Shown here piece by piece: positions 17,905 through 26,317 of a DNA stretch of 64,000 nt. Every line of letters starts with the position of its first letter. The first letter of the stretch is position 1. Source of the DNA: Jidongwangia harbinensis (GTDB lineage: Bacteria; Actinomycetota; Actinomycetes; Mycobacteriales; Micromonosporaceae). Both the position numbers and the translations under genes were made by a program. Where the stretch lies: the NCBI RefSeq assembly GCF_020216025.1, contig NZ_JAIWNC010000029.1, forward strand, positions 1-64,000. The letters run 5' to 3'. A model generated the notes under the pieces. It ran no database searches, was not told where the DNA came from, and saw only the letters and a program-made list of their open reading frames with translations.

Positions 17905-17997
17905 CTACTCGCCGCGCTTCCGGCGTCGGATAGTGATCACTCCTGCGACGACCAGGAGAACGGGCAGGACAAGTCCCCACAGCAACCAGCCGTTCAC
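17905..17997 (-). CDS. Candidate 30-aa single-helix membrane peptide
   Basis: A GTG at 17997 with GGAGG 5 nt upstream opens a 30-codon frame ending in TAG. The product has one clean helix (WLLWGLVLPVLLVVAGVI) followed by the positive cluster RRRKRG, the topology of a small N-out membrane peptide. It lies upstream of the VOC/leader region on the same strand. It is too short to place in a family; RBS, hydrophobicity and basic tail are the evidence. Confidence 0.4.
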   Translation of the reverse strand: MNGWLLWGLVLPVLLVVAGVITIRRRKRGE

Positions 17998-18080
17998 CAG
18001 AACCTCCACGCGACTCGTCGGTCCTTCAGCTTCGCGGCACCGCCCGACGACGGAATCATTCCGGCGGGATGAACGGCGCC

Positions 18081-18587
18081 CTAGTTGTCGTGGGCCATAT
18101 GGTCGACGACCGCGACCACCGCCAGCACCAGTGCCGGATCCTCGCCGCCCGCGACGTCGACGGTGTACGTGTCCCGCATCCGCAACCAGCGCTTCGTCAC
18201 CACCGCCACCTCGCGGTCGCCGCGCGTGATCGTGTACTCGTGATCGATGATGTTGCCGGTCACGTCCATCTCCGCGCCGTGCTCCATCTGCACCACCCAG
18301 CGGTCGCGCAGCGGGGTGAGGTGGGCCTTCTTCATGGTGGCGACCGTGCGGCCGTCGGCGTCCTCGATCGTCATGGTCTTGCGAAGGCGCGCGATCTTCT
18401 GCCGGATCTTCAGGACCGCGTGGCCGTCCGCGTTCTCCAGCACCAGGGTGTCGCGGATGCGCATCGCCTTGCCGTCGATCCTGTAGACCCTGCGGCCGTC
18501 CTCGTCCTCGATCCAGTAGTCGTCGCCGATGGAGACCAGCTTCTGGCGCATCCGGAAGCGCCGGGTCCCGTTCGTACCGTCCTGCAT
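18081..18587 (-). CDS. LURP-one-related (scramblase-fold) protein
   Basis: A 168-aa protein with the repeated strand pattern of the LURP-one/Tubby-like family: RMRQKLVSIGDDYWIEDEDG, YRIDGKAMRIRDTLVLEN, LKIRQKIARLRKTMTIED and VTKRWLRMRDTYTVDV. The fold is a 12-strand barrel around a central helix, shared with phospholipid scramblases, and may bind membranes. The start codon is 10 bp after the stop of the HET-C-like gene, with GAGGAGGGCGAC before it, so the two genes are one operon. The bacterial role is not established. Confidence 0.88.
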   Translation of the reverse strand: MQDGTNGTRRFRMRQKLVSIGDDYWIEDEDGRRVYRIDGKAMRIRDTLVLENADGHAVLKIRQKIARLRKTMTIEDADGRTVATMKKAHLTPLRDRWVVQMEHGAEMDVTGNIIDHEYTITRGDREVAVVTKRWLRMRDTYTVDVAGGEDPALVLAVVAVVDHMAHDN

Positions 18588-18597
18588 GTCGCCCTCC

Positions 18598-19683
18598 TCA
18601 ATCTGTTCGGCGGCGGACGACCATCGCCCCCGCCACGAGCGCCACGCCGGCCACCAGGGCGATGACCGCGATCCGGCCGGTCCGGCCCGCCCGGCAGTCG
18701 GTCGCCGGATCGTCGTGGGACAGGGCGCACGCCATGCGGGCGCCGCGGTCGCGGCCGTACCGTGCGGTCAGCTCCTGCCGGAGGTCGCGCCACTGCCTGC
18801 GGCTGTCCGCGACGGCGCCGGCCACCGCGTTCGCGAAGTTGTCGCCGACGGCGCCGCGCGGTGTCGTCGGGTCGGCCGTCTTACCGGTCGCCGGGTCGAT
18901 CAGGCCGCGGTCCTTGTTGAGCGCGGCGTGCGCGACGCGGGACTGGCACGGGCCCACGCCGGGCACCCGGTCCTGCAGCACGTAACAGCCGGTCGTCAGG
19001 TCCTCCGGCACCGCCGGCTCCGTCCGGGTGCGCAGGTCGAGCACCGGGCTCACGCCGCGGCGGTTCAGGCCCGGCGGATTCTGCTCCCCGACCGGACGGG
19101 ACGGGTCGGCCTCGTCGGACCAGTTGCTGTGCGAGTAGAAGTCCTGGACGCCGTGCAGCACCCGGCCGAACGCGCCGAGCGAGGCGCACTTGGCCCGTTT
19201 CTCCGCCCGCTCCTGCGCGCTGCACTCGGTGCCCAGGTCGACCTCGCCGGCGATCACGCCGCCCTCGTCGTCGAGCAGGGCCGCCGCGCGGTCCACGGCC
19301 TCGCGGAACCGCGTACGCATCCGGGTCACGCAGTCCCGCAGCACCCTGGTCGCCGCCTCGCGCGTCCGCGGGTAGTCATCGGCGACGAAGTCGGCGCCGT
19401 CGCAGTGGGCGGCGGGGTCGGCCATCTCGTCGCTGTCCGGCGCGCCGACGGCGCCGAACGCGTGGTCGTGACCGGCGAGGTAGTCGGCGGACCGCGGTTC
19501 GAAGCAGGCGGACCGGGCGCCGGCGTCGCCGGCGCAGGCGAGGGCGGCCCGCGTGATGCGCTCGTGTTCGCGGCTCTGGCCGCCGCCGTTGATCGTGCCG
19601 AACGCGGCGGCGGGCGCCGGCGCCGTCGCGAGCCAGGTCGCGACGAGCGCCGGGAGCAGAACGAGAACCCGCCGTGCCGGCAC
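18598..19683 (-). CDS. Secreted, membrane-anchored HET-C/CinY-like protein
   Basis: A 361-aa protein with a signal peptide (ARRVLVLLPALVATWLATA) and a C-terminal helix plus RRRTD tail (IAVIALVAGVALVAGAMVV), so it is displayed outside the membrane. Between them are HERITRAALAC and LHGVQDFYSHSNW, the His/Asp motif of HET-C-type and zinc-dependent phospholipase C-like proteins. FGTINGGGQSREHERITRAA recalls CinY, encoded in the cinnamycin cluster. Six or more Cys suggest disulfides. GTG start. It is the first gene of an operon with a LURP-one protein, which hints at a membrane-lipid role. Confidence 0.75.
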   Translation of the reverse strand: MPARRVLVLLPALVATWLATAPAPAAAFGTINGGGQSREHERITRAALACAGDAGARSACFEPRSADYLAGHDHAFGAVGAPDSDEMADPAAHCDGADFVADDYPRTREAATRVLRDCVTRMRTRFREAVDRAAALLDDEGGVIAGEVDLGTECSAQERAEKRAKCASLGAFGRVLHGVQDFYSHSNWSDEADPSRPVGEQNPPGLNRRGVSPVLDLRTRTEPAVPEDLTTGCYVLQDRVPGVGPCQSRVAHAALNKDRGLIDPATGKTADPTTPRGAVGDNFANAVAGAVADSRRQWRDLRQELTARYGRDRGARMACALSHDDPATDCRAGRTGRIAVIALVAGVALVAGAMVVRRRTD

Positions 19684-19754
19684 AGCGCCCGCCTTCCGAG
19701 GCCGCCGTCGGCCGGCGGCCCGGCCTCAGATGGTGCGGCATCCGGGGCCGCGCG

Positions 19755-19804
19755 GCGTCATCCCGCCGGGATGGTCGTCGGTACGTCCACCGACGGGATG
19801 ACGC
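19755..19804. repeat. 11-bp inverted repeat upstream of HET-C operon
   Basis: GCGTCATCCCG (19755-19765) and CGGGATGACGC (19794-19804) are perfect reverse complements, separated by 28 nt. They lie between the HET-C-like gene and the Ppx gene and could form a hairpin or bind a regulator. A 31-codon frame crosses the right arm but has no ribosome-binding site. Confidence 0.45.
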
Positions 19805-19916
19805 ACGTGCTATTGGTCGAATGGCCGATGCCGGCCGTGCGCGGCCCCGAGGAGGACACGGAGTAGCGCGTGGGCGCGGAGGTTGCGCGCGCCGCGTGCC
19901 GATCCGGTAGCCGGCC

Positions 19917-20903
19917 TCACGCGGCCGGCGCGTCGGGACGCCGGTCGGTCAGGGGCCACGGCCGTTGGGACGTGGCTGGCACGCCGAGCGTGTCCAGCCG
20001 GCGCAGGATCACCCCTTCGCGTAGCGCCCACGGACAGATCTCCAGTTCGCTGACCGGCAGTGTGCGCATCGCGGCCCGGGCCACCATTGCGCCGGCCACG
20101 AGCTGGTGGGCGCGACCCGGGCTGACTCCGTCCAGGGTGGCCAGGTCGGGCGAGGCCATGTGGCTGATGAAGCTGAACAGCTGGCACAGTCCGACGTCGG
20201 TCAGGGTGCGGCGGGCGCGCTGCCCGGTGCCGGCCGGGGCCCCTGCGGCGAGTCGCGCCAGCGAGCGGAACGTCTTCGAGGTGCCGACGGCGAGTTCGTA
20301 CGGTCCCGCTTGGCGTATCCGGTGGGCGACCGGCGTGAGGGTGGCTTCGAGATGGTCGGTGAGTGCCTCGATGTCGCGGCGGGTGGGTGGGTCGTGGGTC
20401 AGCCGCTGGCGGGTGAGTCGTCCGGCGCCGAGGGGGAGCGACAGTGCCACCTCGGGGTCCTCGTCACGGCCGGCGGCCAGTTCCAGCGATCCGCCGCCGA
20501 TGTCGAGCACCAGCAGCCGCCCGGCGGACCAGCCGTACCAGCGGCGGACGGCCAGGAACGTGTAGCGGGCCTCGTCCTCGCCGGACAGCACCTGCAGGCC
20601 GACACCGGTCTCGGACCGGACCCGGGACAGGACGGCGGCCGAGTTGTCCGCGTCGCGTACCGCCGAGGTCGCGAAGGCGACCAGCTCCGCACAGCCCGCG
20701 ATCGTCGCGGCCGCCTTCGCCCGGGCCACGGCACGGACGAGTCCGTCGGCACCCGCCCGGGTCAGCCGCCCGGCGTCGATGTGCTCGGCGAGCCGCAGCT
20801 GCGTCTTCTCGGAGCGCATGGGATGGGGATGCCCGCCCGGGTGCGCATCGACGACGAGCAGATGCACGGTGTTGGAGCCGACATCCAGCACACCGAGCCG
20901 CAT
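19917..20903 (-). CDS. Ppx/GppA-family exopolyphosphatase
   Basis: A 328-aa phosphatase of the actin/ASKHA fold. The five family motifs are present: DVGSNTVHLLVVD, ATSAVRDADN, LSGEDEARYTFLA, VLDIGGGSLELAAG and YELAVGTSKTF. It should hydrolyse polyphosphate or pppGpp. About 310 residues is the usual length for the short actinobacterial form without the C-terminal HD domain. TACCGT (20911-20916) sits 7 nt before the ATG, fitting a leaderless transcript. Confidence 0.93.
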   Translation of the reverse strand: MRLGVLDVGSNTVHLLVVDAHPGGHPHPMRSEKTQLRLAEHIDAGRLTRAGADGLVRAVARAKAAATIAGCAELVAFATSAVRDADNSAAVLSRVRSETGVGLQVLSGEDEARYTFLAVRRWYGWSAGRLLVLDIGGGSLELAAGRDEDPEVALSLPLGAGRLTRQRLTHDPPTRRDIEALTDHLEATLTPVAHRIRQAGPYELAVGTSKTFRSLARLAAGAPAGTGQRARRTLTDVGLCQLFSFISHMASPDLATLDGVSPGRAHQLVAGAMVARAAMRTLPVSELEICPWALREGVILRRLDTLGVPATSQRPWPLTDRRPDAPAA

Positions 20904-21029
20904 GCCAACAACGGTAACGCTGAGTACGGGGAGCCCGGTGGCCGCGCTACGGGATTCATCAGGCGTTCAATGTTTGTTTGTCCCGGGAACATGATCCGAG
21001 TACGGAACCCGGCATCGGCGGGGACGGGG

Positions 21030-23720
21030 TCAGAACTGACGCTCCGCCTCGGGGATGCCGAGGTCGGCGAACAAGGCGAGGGCGCGCTGCTGATGCTGGT
21101 GCGCCTCGTCGGCGTCGCCCGTGGAGTGGTGGACGTGGGCGAGACCATGGTGCGCGCGAGCCTGCTCGTACCGCTCGCCGATCTCGGTGGCCATGGCCAG
21201 AGCGGCGGCGTGCGAGGCGCGCGCCCGGCGGAGTTGGCCGCCGGCACACATGGTCCGGCCGAGGCTGTTGAGCGCCGTGGTCTCTCCGCCCCGGTCGCTC
21301 ATCTCGCGGAAGACGGCGAGGGCCTGCCGATGGTGCTCGATGGCCGGCCCGTGCCGGCCCAGTCGCTGGAGGGCGCCGCCGAGGTTGGTCAGCGCATAGG
21401 CTTCCCCCTCGCGGGCGCCGATCTGGCGGTACAGGGCGAGGGCCTGCCGGTGGTGCTCGACGGCCCGCTCGGGCCGGCCCAGTCGCAGGTGGACGAGGCC
21501 GAGAGTGTCCAGTGCGTAGCCTTCCCCCTCACGGGCACCGATCTCGCGGAACAGGGCGAGCGCCTGCCGGAGGAGACGGGTGGCCTCCCGGTGCCGTCCC
21601 AGTCGCAGGTGGACGAGGCCGAGGGAGTCCAGGGCGTAACCCTCACCGCAGCGGTCCTGGATGTCCCGGTGGAGGGTCAGGGCCTGCTGGTGGTGCTCGA
21701 TGGCCTGCGGGTACCGGCCGAGCCGCTGAAGGATGAGGCCGAGGTTGTTGAGCGTGAAGCCTTCGCGGTCGCGGCTGCCCAGCTCACGATGTATATCGAG
21801 GGCCTGCTGCAGATGATCGGCGGCGTGCTCGAACCGGCTCAGCCCCCAGTAGATGATGCCGAGGTTGCCCAGCGCGCGGGCCGTACCCTCGCGGTCGCCG
21901 ACCTCGCGGCACAGCCGGAGGGCCCGCTCGTGCAGGCCGGCTGCCTGCTGGTACCGGCCGCGCCGCCAGTCGACGGCGCCCAGGTTGTTCAGGGCCTGGG
22001 CTTCGGCGGCCCGGTCGCCGGTGTCGCTCGCCGCCCGGCGTGCCAGGGTGTGCAGGACGGCTGCCGCCCCGTGATGCCCGCCGGCGTCGAGGTACCGCCA
22101 CAGGGTGGCGGCCAGGCCGGTGGTGTGGGACGGCCAGCCGTGGTCGGCGGCGTGGCCGGCGGCGGCGATGAGGTTGGCGCGTTCGACATCCAGCCAGGCC
22201 AGGGCGGCCACCGGATCGTCCACCGGCGGGACGGCGGTGTCCGGCGGCCGGATCTGGGACCGGCGGTGCCGTTCGGCCGGGAACAGTGTGTGCGTGGCCG
22301 CGCCCGCGGTGTGCAGGAGATGGTCGAGGAGGCGGGTCAGGGCGTGGCGGCGGGCCGAGGGGCGGTCCTCGTCGCGGGCCTGGGCGGTGGCGTAGGCGCG
22401 TACCAGGTCGTGGAAGACGAACCGGCCCGGTGCGGCCGACTGCAGGAGATGATCGCCGCACAGGTGGCGCAGGTCTTCGCCGACCGCATCGACCTCGGTG
22501 CCGGTGAGCGCGGCCGCAGCGTAGGCGTCGAAGTCGTGACCCGGGTGCAGGGTCAGCAGCCGGAAGATCTGTTGCCGGGCGGCGGGCAGGTGCTGATAGG
22601 ACTGGTGCAGGGCGAGTTCGACGCCGGTGTCCACGCGCCGTTCCCGGTGGCGTTCGTCGAGCCGGTCGGCGTGGTCGGTCAACGTCCAGCCCGGCGTACC
22701 GCGAATGTGCGCGGCGACCAGGCTCAGCGCCAGCGGCAGGTACCCACAGCGCCGGACGATCCGGGCCGGGGCGCGCGGATCCGCGCCGGGCGGAATCCCT
22801 TGTACCGCACGGGCGAGAAACGTCAGGGCCTCGTCGAGCGTGAACACGTCCACCGACAGGTGCGTCGCGAGGGGCAGGTCCGCCAGGTTGCGCCGGCTGG
22901 TGACCAGGGTGAGACACCCTGGTGTGGCCGGCAACAGCGGGCGGACCTGCTCGACGGTGGCGGCGTTGTCCAGCACCACCAGCGCCCGGATGCCGGCGAG
23001 GCGGTCGCGGTAGGCGGCGGCGCGGGCGTCGAGATCGTGCGGGATCTCCTGGCCGGGCATCCCGAGCAGGCGCAGGAACCCGTCCAGCACCGCGGCCGGG
23101 TCGGCCGGCGGCTGTGTCGGGTCGGGATCGAACCCGCGCAGGTCGACGAAGAGCACCCGCTCGAACGGCTGTTCCCGATGGAGCTGGTGCCCGGCGTGGA
23201 CGGCGAGCTGGGTCTTGCCGACCCCGGCCATTCCCTCGATCGCGGAGATCACCACCGCCTCTCCGGCACGGGCCGCCCGGTGGAGGCGGTCGAGTTCGCC
23301 GGTGCGGCCGGTGAATCCGGCCAGGTCCTGCGGCAGGCGGTCCTGGACCCGGACCTGGGCGACCGCCTCGATCTCCCCGCCGATCACCCGCAACGCCTGG
23401 CGCCACTGCGTGACGTATCCGATGTCGGGGTGCAACGCCTGGACCAGCGCGACCACCAGCTCGGTGTCCAGCCGGCGCCGGCCGGGCCGGAAGCAGTACG
23501 CGACGGTGGACTTGCACACCAGCTCATCGGCCGGCCGCCCGGCCGCCGTCCAGGCGGCGTTGACCCGGTCCTTGATCGTCTCGTACGAGGGGTCACCGGC
23601 CCAGACCTTCAACCGCCGCAGCCGCTCGACCAGATCGGCGAGGCTCCGCGCCCGTCCCGGATCGGGCAGCGTCGTGAACGCCTCCTCCGGCGTGGTCACC
23701 GGGCCCGCTGACAACGTCAT
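21030..23720 (-). CDS. NB-ARC/TPR regulatory STAND ATPase
   Basis: An 896-aa protein starting at MTLSAGPVTTPEEAF (23720); an upstream extension lacks coding character. Residues about 20-100 form a helical domain (SLADLVERLRRLKVWAGDPS) typical of these actinobacterial proteins. The NB-ARC follows with Walker A GMAGVGKTQLAVH, Walker B RALVVLDNA and GYLPLALSLVAAHI. The C-terminal half is about nine TPR units of 40 residues (GYALDSLGLVHLRLGRHREA). No DNA-binding domain is seen. STAND proteins of this type sense ligands; the target is unknown. The TPR units are so regular that the DNA shows a 120-bp period. Confidence 0.9.
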   Translation of the reverse strand: MTLSAGPVTTPEEAFTTLPDPGRARSLADLVERLRRLKVWAGDPSYETIKDRVNAAWTAAGRPADELVCKSTVAYCFRPGRRRLDTELVVALVQALHPDIGYVTQWRQALRVIGGEIEAVAQVRVQDRLPQDLAGFTGRTGELDRLHRAARAGEAVVISAIEGMAGVGKTQLAVHAGHQLHREQPFERVLFVDLRGFDPDPTQPPADPAAVLDGFLRLLGMPGQEIPHDLDARAAAYRDRLAGIRALVVLDNAATVEQVRPLLPATPGCLTLVTSRRNLADLPLATHLSVDVFTLDEALTFLARAVQGIPPGADPRAPARIVRRCGYLPLALSLVAAHIRGTPGWTLTDHADRLDERHRERRVDTGVELALHQSYQHLPAARQQIFRLLTLHPGHDFDAYAAAALTGTEVDAVGEDLRHLCGDHLLQSAAPGRFVFHDLVRAYATAQARDEDRPSARRHALTRLLDHLLHTAGAATHTLFPAERHRRSQIRPPDTAVPPVDDPVAALAWLDVERANLIAAAGHAADHGWPSHTTGLAATLWRYLDAGGHHGAAAVLHTLARRAASDTGDRAAEAQALNNLGAVDWRRGRYQQAAGLHERALRLCREVGDREGTARALGNLGIIYWGLSRFEHAADHLQQALDIHRELGSRDREGFTLNNLGLILQRLGRYPQAIEHHQQALTLHRDIQDRCGEGYALDSLGLVHLRLGRHREATRLLRQALALFREIGAREGEGYALDTLGLVHLRLGRPERAVEHHRQALALYRQIGAREGEAYALTNLGGALQRLGRHGPAIEHHRQALAVFREMSDRGGETTALNSLGRTMCAGGQLRRARASHAAALAMATEIGERYEQARAHHGLAHVHHSTGDADEAHQHQQRALALFADLGIPEAERQF

Positions 23721-23826
23721 CACCCACCCCCGTGAGTCGGGTCGATGTCTCAGTGTTCCGGAGGGTAGCGACCGCACCGTCCACCGGCGGTCGCGCACCG
23801 GACAGTCCACGCCGAACGCGGCCTCG

Positions 23827-25464
23827 CTAGAAGCGGAACCGGTGCCGAGCGCTGCGCCGGTTCACCCGGGCCGGTGCCTTGGTGCGGGTGTCGCCATGGG
23901 CCGGCTGCTCGTTCGGCTCATGGCTTCGGGTGAAATCCCGCATCGTCACCACAAAGCCCTGGACCAGGCGATCCTCGCGCAGGTCGCGGTAGGTGGCCTC
24001 GACCAGCACCTGGCTGCCGTCCGCCCGCACCAGCGAGCAGAACACCACGCCGTCGCCGGAGCCGCGGAACGCCTGACGCAGCTGGGTGCGATCGTCCGGA
24101 TGCACCAGGTCGCCGAGGGTGGCCAGAGGTGGAAGGTCCGGCACGCGGAGCAGCTCGCGCAGCGACGGACTGGCGTACCGGATGCGCTGGTCCTCGTCGA
24201 TCACCACGGTGATGTCCGCGCTGGTCCGGATCACCGCGCGCAGATAGAGGTCGCTGTCGCGGCGGCCGACCGCCTCCACCAGGGAGATGCGATCCAGCGC
24301 GAGCGCCGCCTGACCGGCCAGCACCTCCAGCGCGTCGCGAGTGGCGGTCAGCGTGTCCCGGCGGCCCACCAGGATCAGCGCGCCGCCGCTGGGCCGGGCG
24401 ACGGCGAGCGGCTCCAGCCAGAGCGGACAGACCAGGGTGGCGTGGTCGTGGCCGGCGTTGTCGAGCCACCAGCTGCGCGGCGGTGCGCCGGCCTCGGGGC
24501 CGGGCACCGCTTCGAGCGTGAGCTGGCGGTCGTCGGTGGCGAAGTCGACGCTGCGGACCGCGTCCGGCGGCATGAGCTGGGCGATCGCGGCTCGGATCGC
24601 CTTGTCGACGGCCACCGCGTCGGCGGCGGCGACCAGCGCGGCGCTCGCCTGCCGCAAGCCGCGCTCGCGGGTCAGGGCGCGGCGGTTCAGGGTCATCGCG
24701 TCGGTCAGGCGGGTGATGGTCAGAAGCAGGGTGATCCCGCCGGCCACGGCGATCACCACGCCGTCGCCCACCGTGCCCTGGACCGCCTCGACCAGCAGAA
24801 CGACCGGCGGGGTGGCGACGGAGATGCCCAACAGCGCCGCCCAGCGCCCGCGCCACGGGCTCGGACGCGGCGTCGCGGGCTCGGTGAGCCGCACCATCGA
24901 CGGGTGCAGCGCGGCGGCGCCCCACGCCAGATAGAGCACCACGAACCCGGACTCGCTCAGCCGGCCCGGCCACAGTGGCTGCGCGATGTCACTGACCAGC
25001 ACCCCCACCGCGCCGACGACCAGCAGCGCGGCCGACGGGTTCCGGCCCACGGCGACCAGCAGGCGGGCGACCACCGCGAGGAGCAGCAGGGCGCCGATGA
25101 CGTACGCCCCGGAGATGTTCCCGATCTGGCCCGCGTCGCCGATGACGAACACCCAGACCACCAGCAGCGTCGAGCACGCGAGCGCCAGCAGGTCGATCAG
25201 CCGTGCCCGGTCGACGAGAATCGCGCCGATGCGGGTCAGCTGCAGCAGGCTGCCGGCGACGAACACGAACATGGCGTAGAAGCAGAGATCGGCCACCCCG
25301 GGCCGGCCCGACGCGGTCAGCACGTCGCCGGCGGCACTCGCCACAATGGCGGCGGCGAGCAGGAGCCACGGTCCGATCCGGGCAGGTCGGTGACGGCGGA
25401 CCCCGTAGACGATGGCGGACGCGCTACCGATTCCCAGCACGCTCCATTCGATGGCCCTCAGCAC
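23827..25464 (-). CDS. Membrane GAF-like/PAS sensor protein without output domain
   Basis: A 545-aa protein. Residues 1-230 hold seven to eight hydrophobic segments (GPWLLLAAAIVASAAGDVL, GAYVIGALLLLAVVARLLVAV). A GAF-like region follows (LTRERGLRQASAALVAAADA through ALEVLAGQAALALDRISLVE), then a PAS domain (ITVVIDEDQRIRYASPSLREL, VHPDDRTQLRQAFRG). Related Actinoplanes proteins normally continue into GGDEF/EAL or a kinase, but this one ends after a 40-residue basic tail. GTG start with TACTAG 7 nt upstream suggests a leaderless mRNA. Confidence 0.75.
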   Translation of the reverse strand: MLRAIEWSVLGIGSASAIVYGVRRHRPARIGPWLLLAAAIVASAAGDVLTASGRPGVADLCFYAMFVFVAGSLLQLTRIGAILVDRARLIDLLALACSTLLVVWVFVIGDAGQIGNISGAYVIGALLLLAVVARLLVAVGRNPSAALLVVGAVGVLVSDIAQPLWPGRLSESGFVVLYLAWGAAALHPSMVRLTEPATPRPSPWRGRWAALLGISVATPPVVLLVEAVQGTVGDGVVIAVAGGITLLLTITRLTDAMTLNRRALTRERGLRQASAALVAAADAVAVDKAIRAAIAQLMPPDAVRSVDFATDDRQLTLEAVPGPEAGAPPRSWWLDNAGHDHATLVCPLWLEPLAVARPSGGALILVGRRDTLTATRDALEVLAGQAALALDRISLVEAVGRRDSDLYLRAVIRTSADITVVIDEDQRIRYASPSLRELLRVPDLPPLATLGDLVHPDDRTQLRQAFRGSGDGVVFCSLVRADGSQVLVEATYRDLREDRLVQGFVVTMRDFTRSHEPNEQPAHGDTRTKAPARVNRRSARHRFRF

Positions 25465-25615
25465 GGCCCCACTAGTACCAGTGCCGTCGCTGTGTGTCCA
25501 TGCCGGTGTATACGTAGCGCGATGACTTGTGGCATTGGCACACCCTACGGCGGCAACGCGATGAGCCGACTGGGCCGGGACGGAGCGTCAAAGTGCGAGG
25601 GCGAACCGCGCGGCG

Positions 25616-26212
25616 TCAGATGCGGGGCGCGACGGTGGCCATGGCGCGGTCGATGGCGTCACCGAGCGAGCCCGCCGCGCCGGATGCCAGCCATGCGTGC
25701 TGGGCGGCGACCAGGCATCCGAAGGCCGCCGCGGTGACCGCGCGGGGCGCCGGATCGTCGACGGCGTACGGCTTGCCGGCCATGTCGGCGCGCTCCCGCA
25801 GCACCTCCACCACCGCGTCCTGGATGAGCTGCAGCTTCCGCAGGTAGGCGGCGAACAGCGCGGGCGTCTCCAGGAGTACCCGATGGGTAGCCTCCGCGGT
25901 CTGTGGCCGGCCGGGTTCGTCCAGCATGAAGAACAGGTGGCGCAGGGACGTCCAGACCGGCTCTTCGGCCGGCCGGGAACGCAGCGTCTGCAGCATCACG
26001 GGCACGGTGGCGTCCATCTTGCCGACCACGATGTCTTCCTTGGTGGCGAAGTACCGGAAGACGCTGCGCTGTGACATGCCCACGGCGGCGGCGATGTCGT
26101 CGATGGTGGTGGCGTCGTAACCGCGCTCGATGAACAGCGAGAGGGCAGCCTCGCCGATCTCCCGCTGTACCGCTCGGCGGGTGCGTTCGCGCAGACCTGA
26201 CTCGACGTTCAT
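25616..26212 (-). CDS. TetR-family repressor of P450 module
   Basis: A 198-aa regulator. The TetR helix-turn-helix occupies residues about 15-60 (AALSLFIERGYDATTIDDIA, VGMSQRSVFRYFATKEDIV). A helical ligand-binding domain follows. It is divergent from the cytochrome P450 at 26318, with a palindromic operator-like site at 26243-26273 between them. It therefore probably represses itself and the P450-ferredoxin pair until a substrate-like ligand binds. Confidence 0.92.
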   Translation of the reverse strand: MNVESGLRERTRRAVQREIGEAALSLFIERGYDATTIDDIAAAVGMSQRSVFRYFATKEDIVVGKMDATVPVMLQTLRSRPAEEPVWTSLRHLFFMLDEPGRPQTAEATHRVLLETPALFAAYLRKLQLIQDAVVEVLRERADMAGKPYAVDDPAPRAVTAAAFGCLVAAQHAWLASGAAGSLGDAIDRAMATVAPRI

Positions 26213-26242
26213 GACGGGCTGACCGTATCACCCACGCCACGG

Positions 26243-26273
26243 TTGACAGTTACTGACAGAACTGTCGTAGGTT
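26243..26273. promoter_or_regulatory. TetR operator overlapping P450 promoter
   Basis: TTGACA at 26243-26248 is a good -35. It overlaps a dyad: GACAGT (26245-26250) matches ACTGTC (26261-26266), and GACAG-AA-CTGTC (26255-26266) is a tighter perfect palindrome. TAGGTT at 26268-26273 may be the -10, although the spacing is long. Placement between TetR and its likely target supports an operator. Confidence 0.6.
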
Positions 26274-26317
26274 GTCATCCGACCGAGATCGATACCTGCA
26301 ACGACGGGACTGACGTC

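Noticed and set aside
17618..17980. 120-codon - strand ORF
   Set aside because: Random-looking Arg/Ser/Pro translation and no ribosome-binding site; the 30-codon frame at 17905-17997 is better supported.
19771..19866. 31-codon + strand ORF (MVVGTSTDGMTHVLLVEWPM...)
   Set aside because: No ribosome-binding site, and it crosses an inverted repeat; not enough evidence for a gene.
21300..22000. Possible tandem-repeat or CRISPR-like array with 120-bp period
   Set aside because: The period equals 40 codons and encodes TPR units of the NB-ARC protein; there are no short identical repeats with unique spacers.
20106..23711. 1201-codon open frame on the + strand
   Set aside because: It is an antisense shadow of the Ppx and NB-ARC/TPR genes. 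The translation is Gly/Arg/Val-rich and without domain structure, as expected in high-GC DNA.
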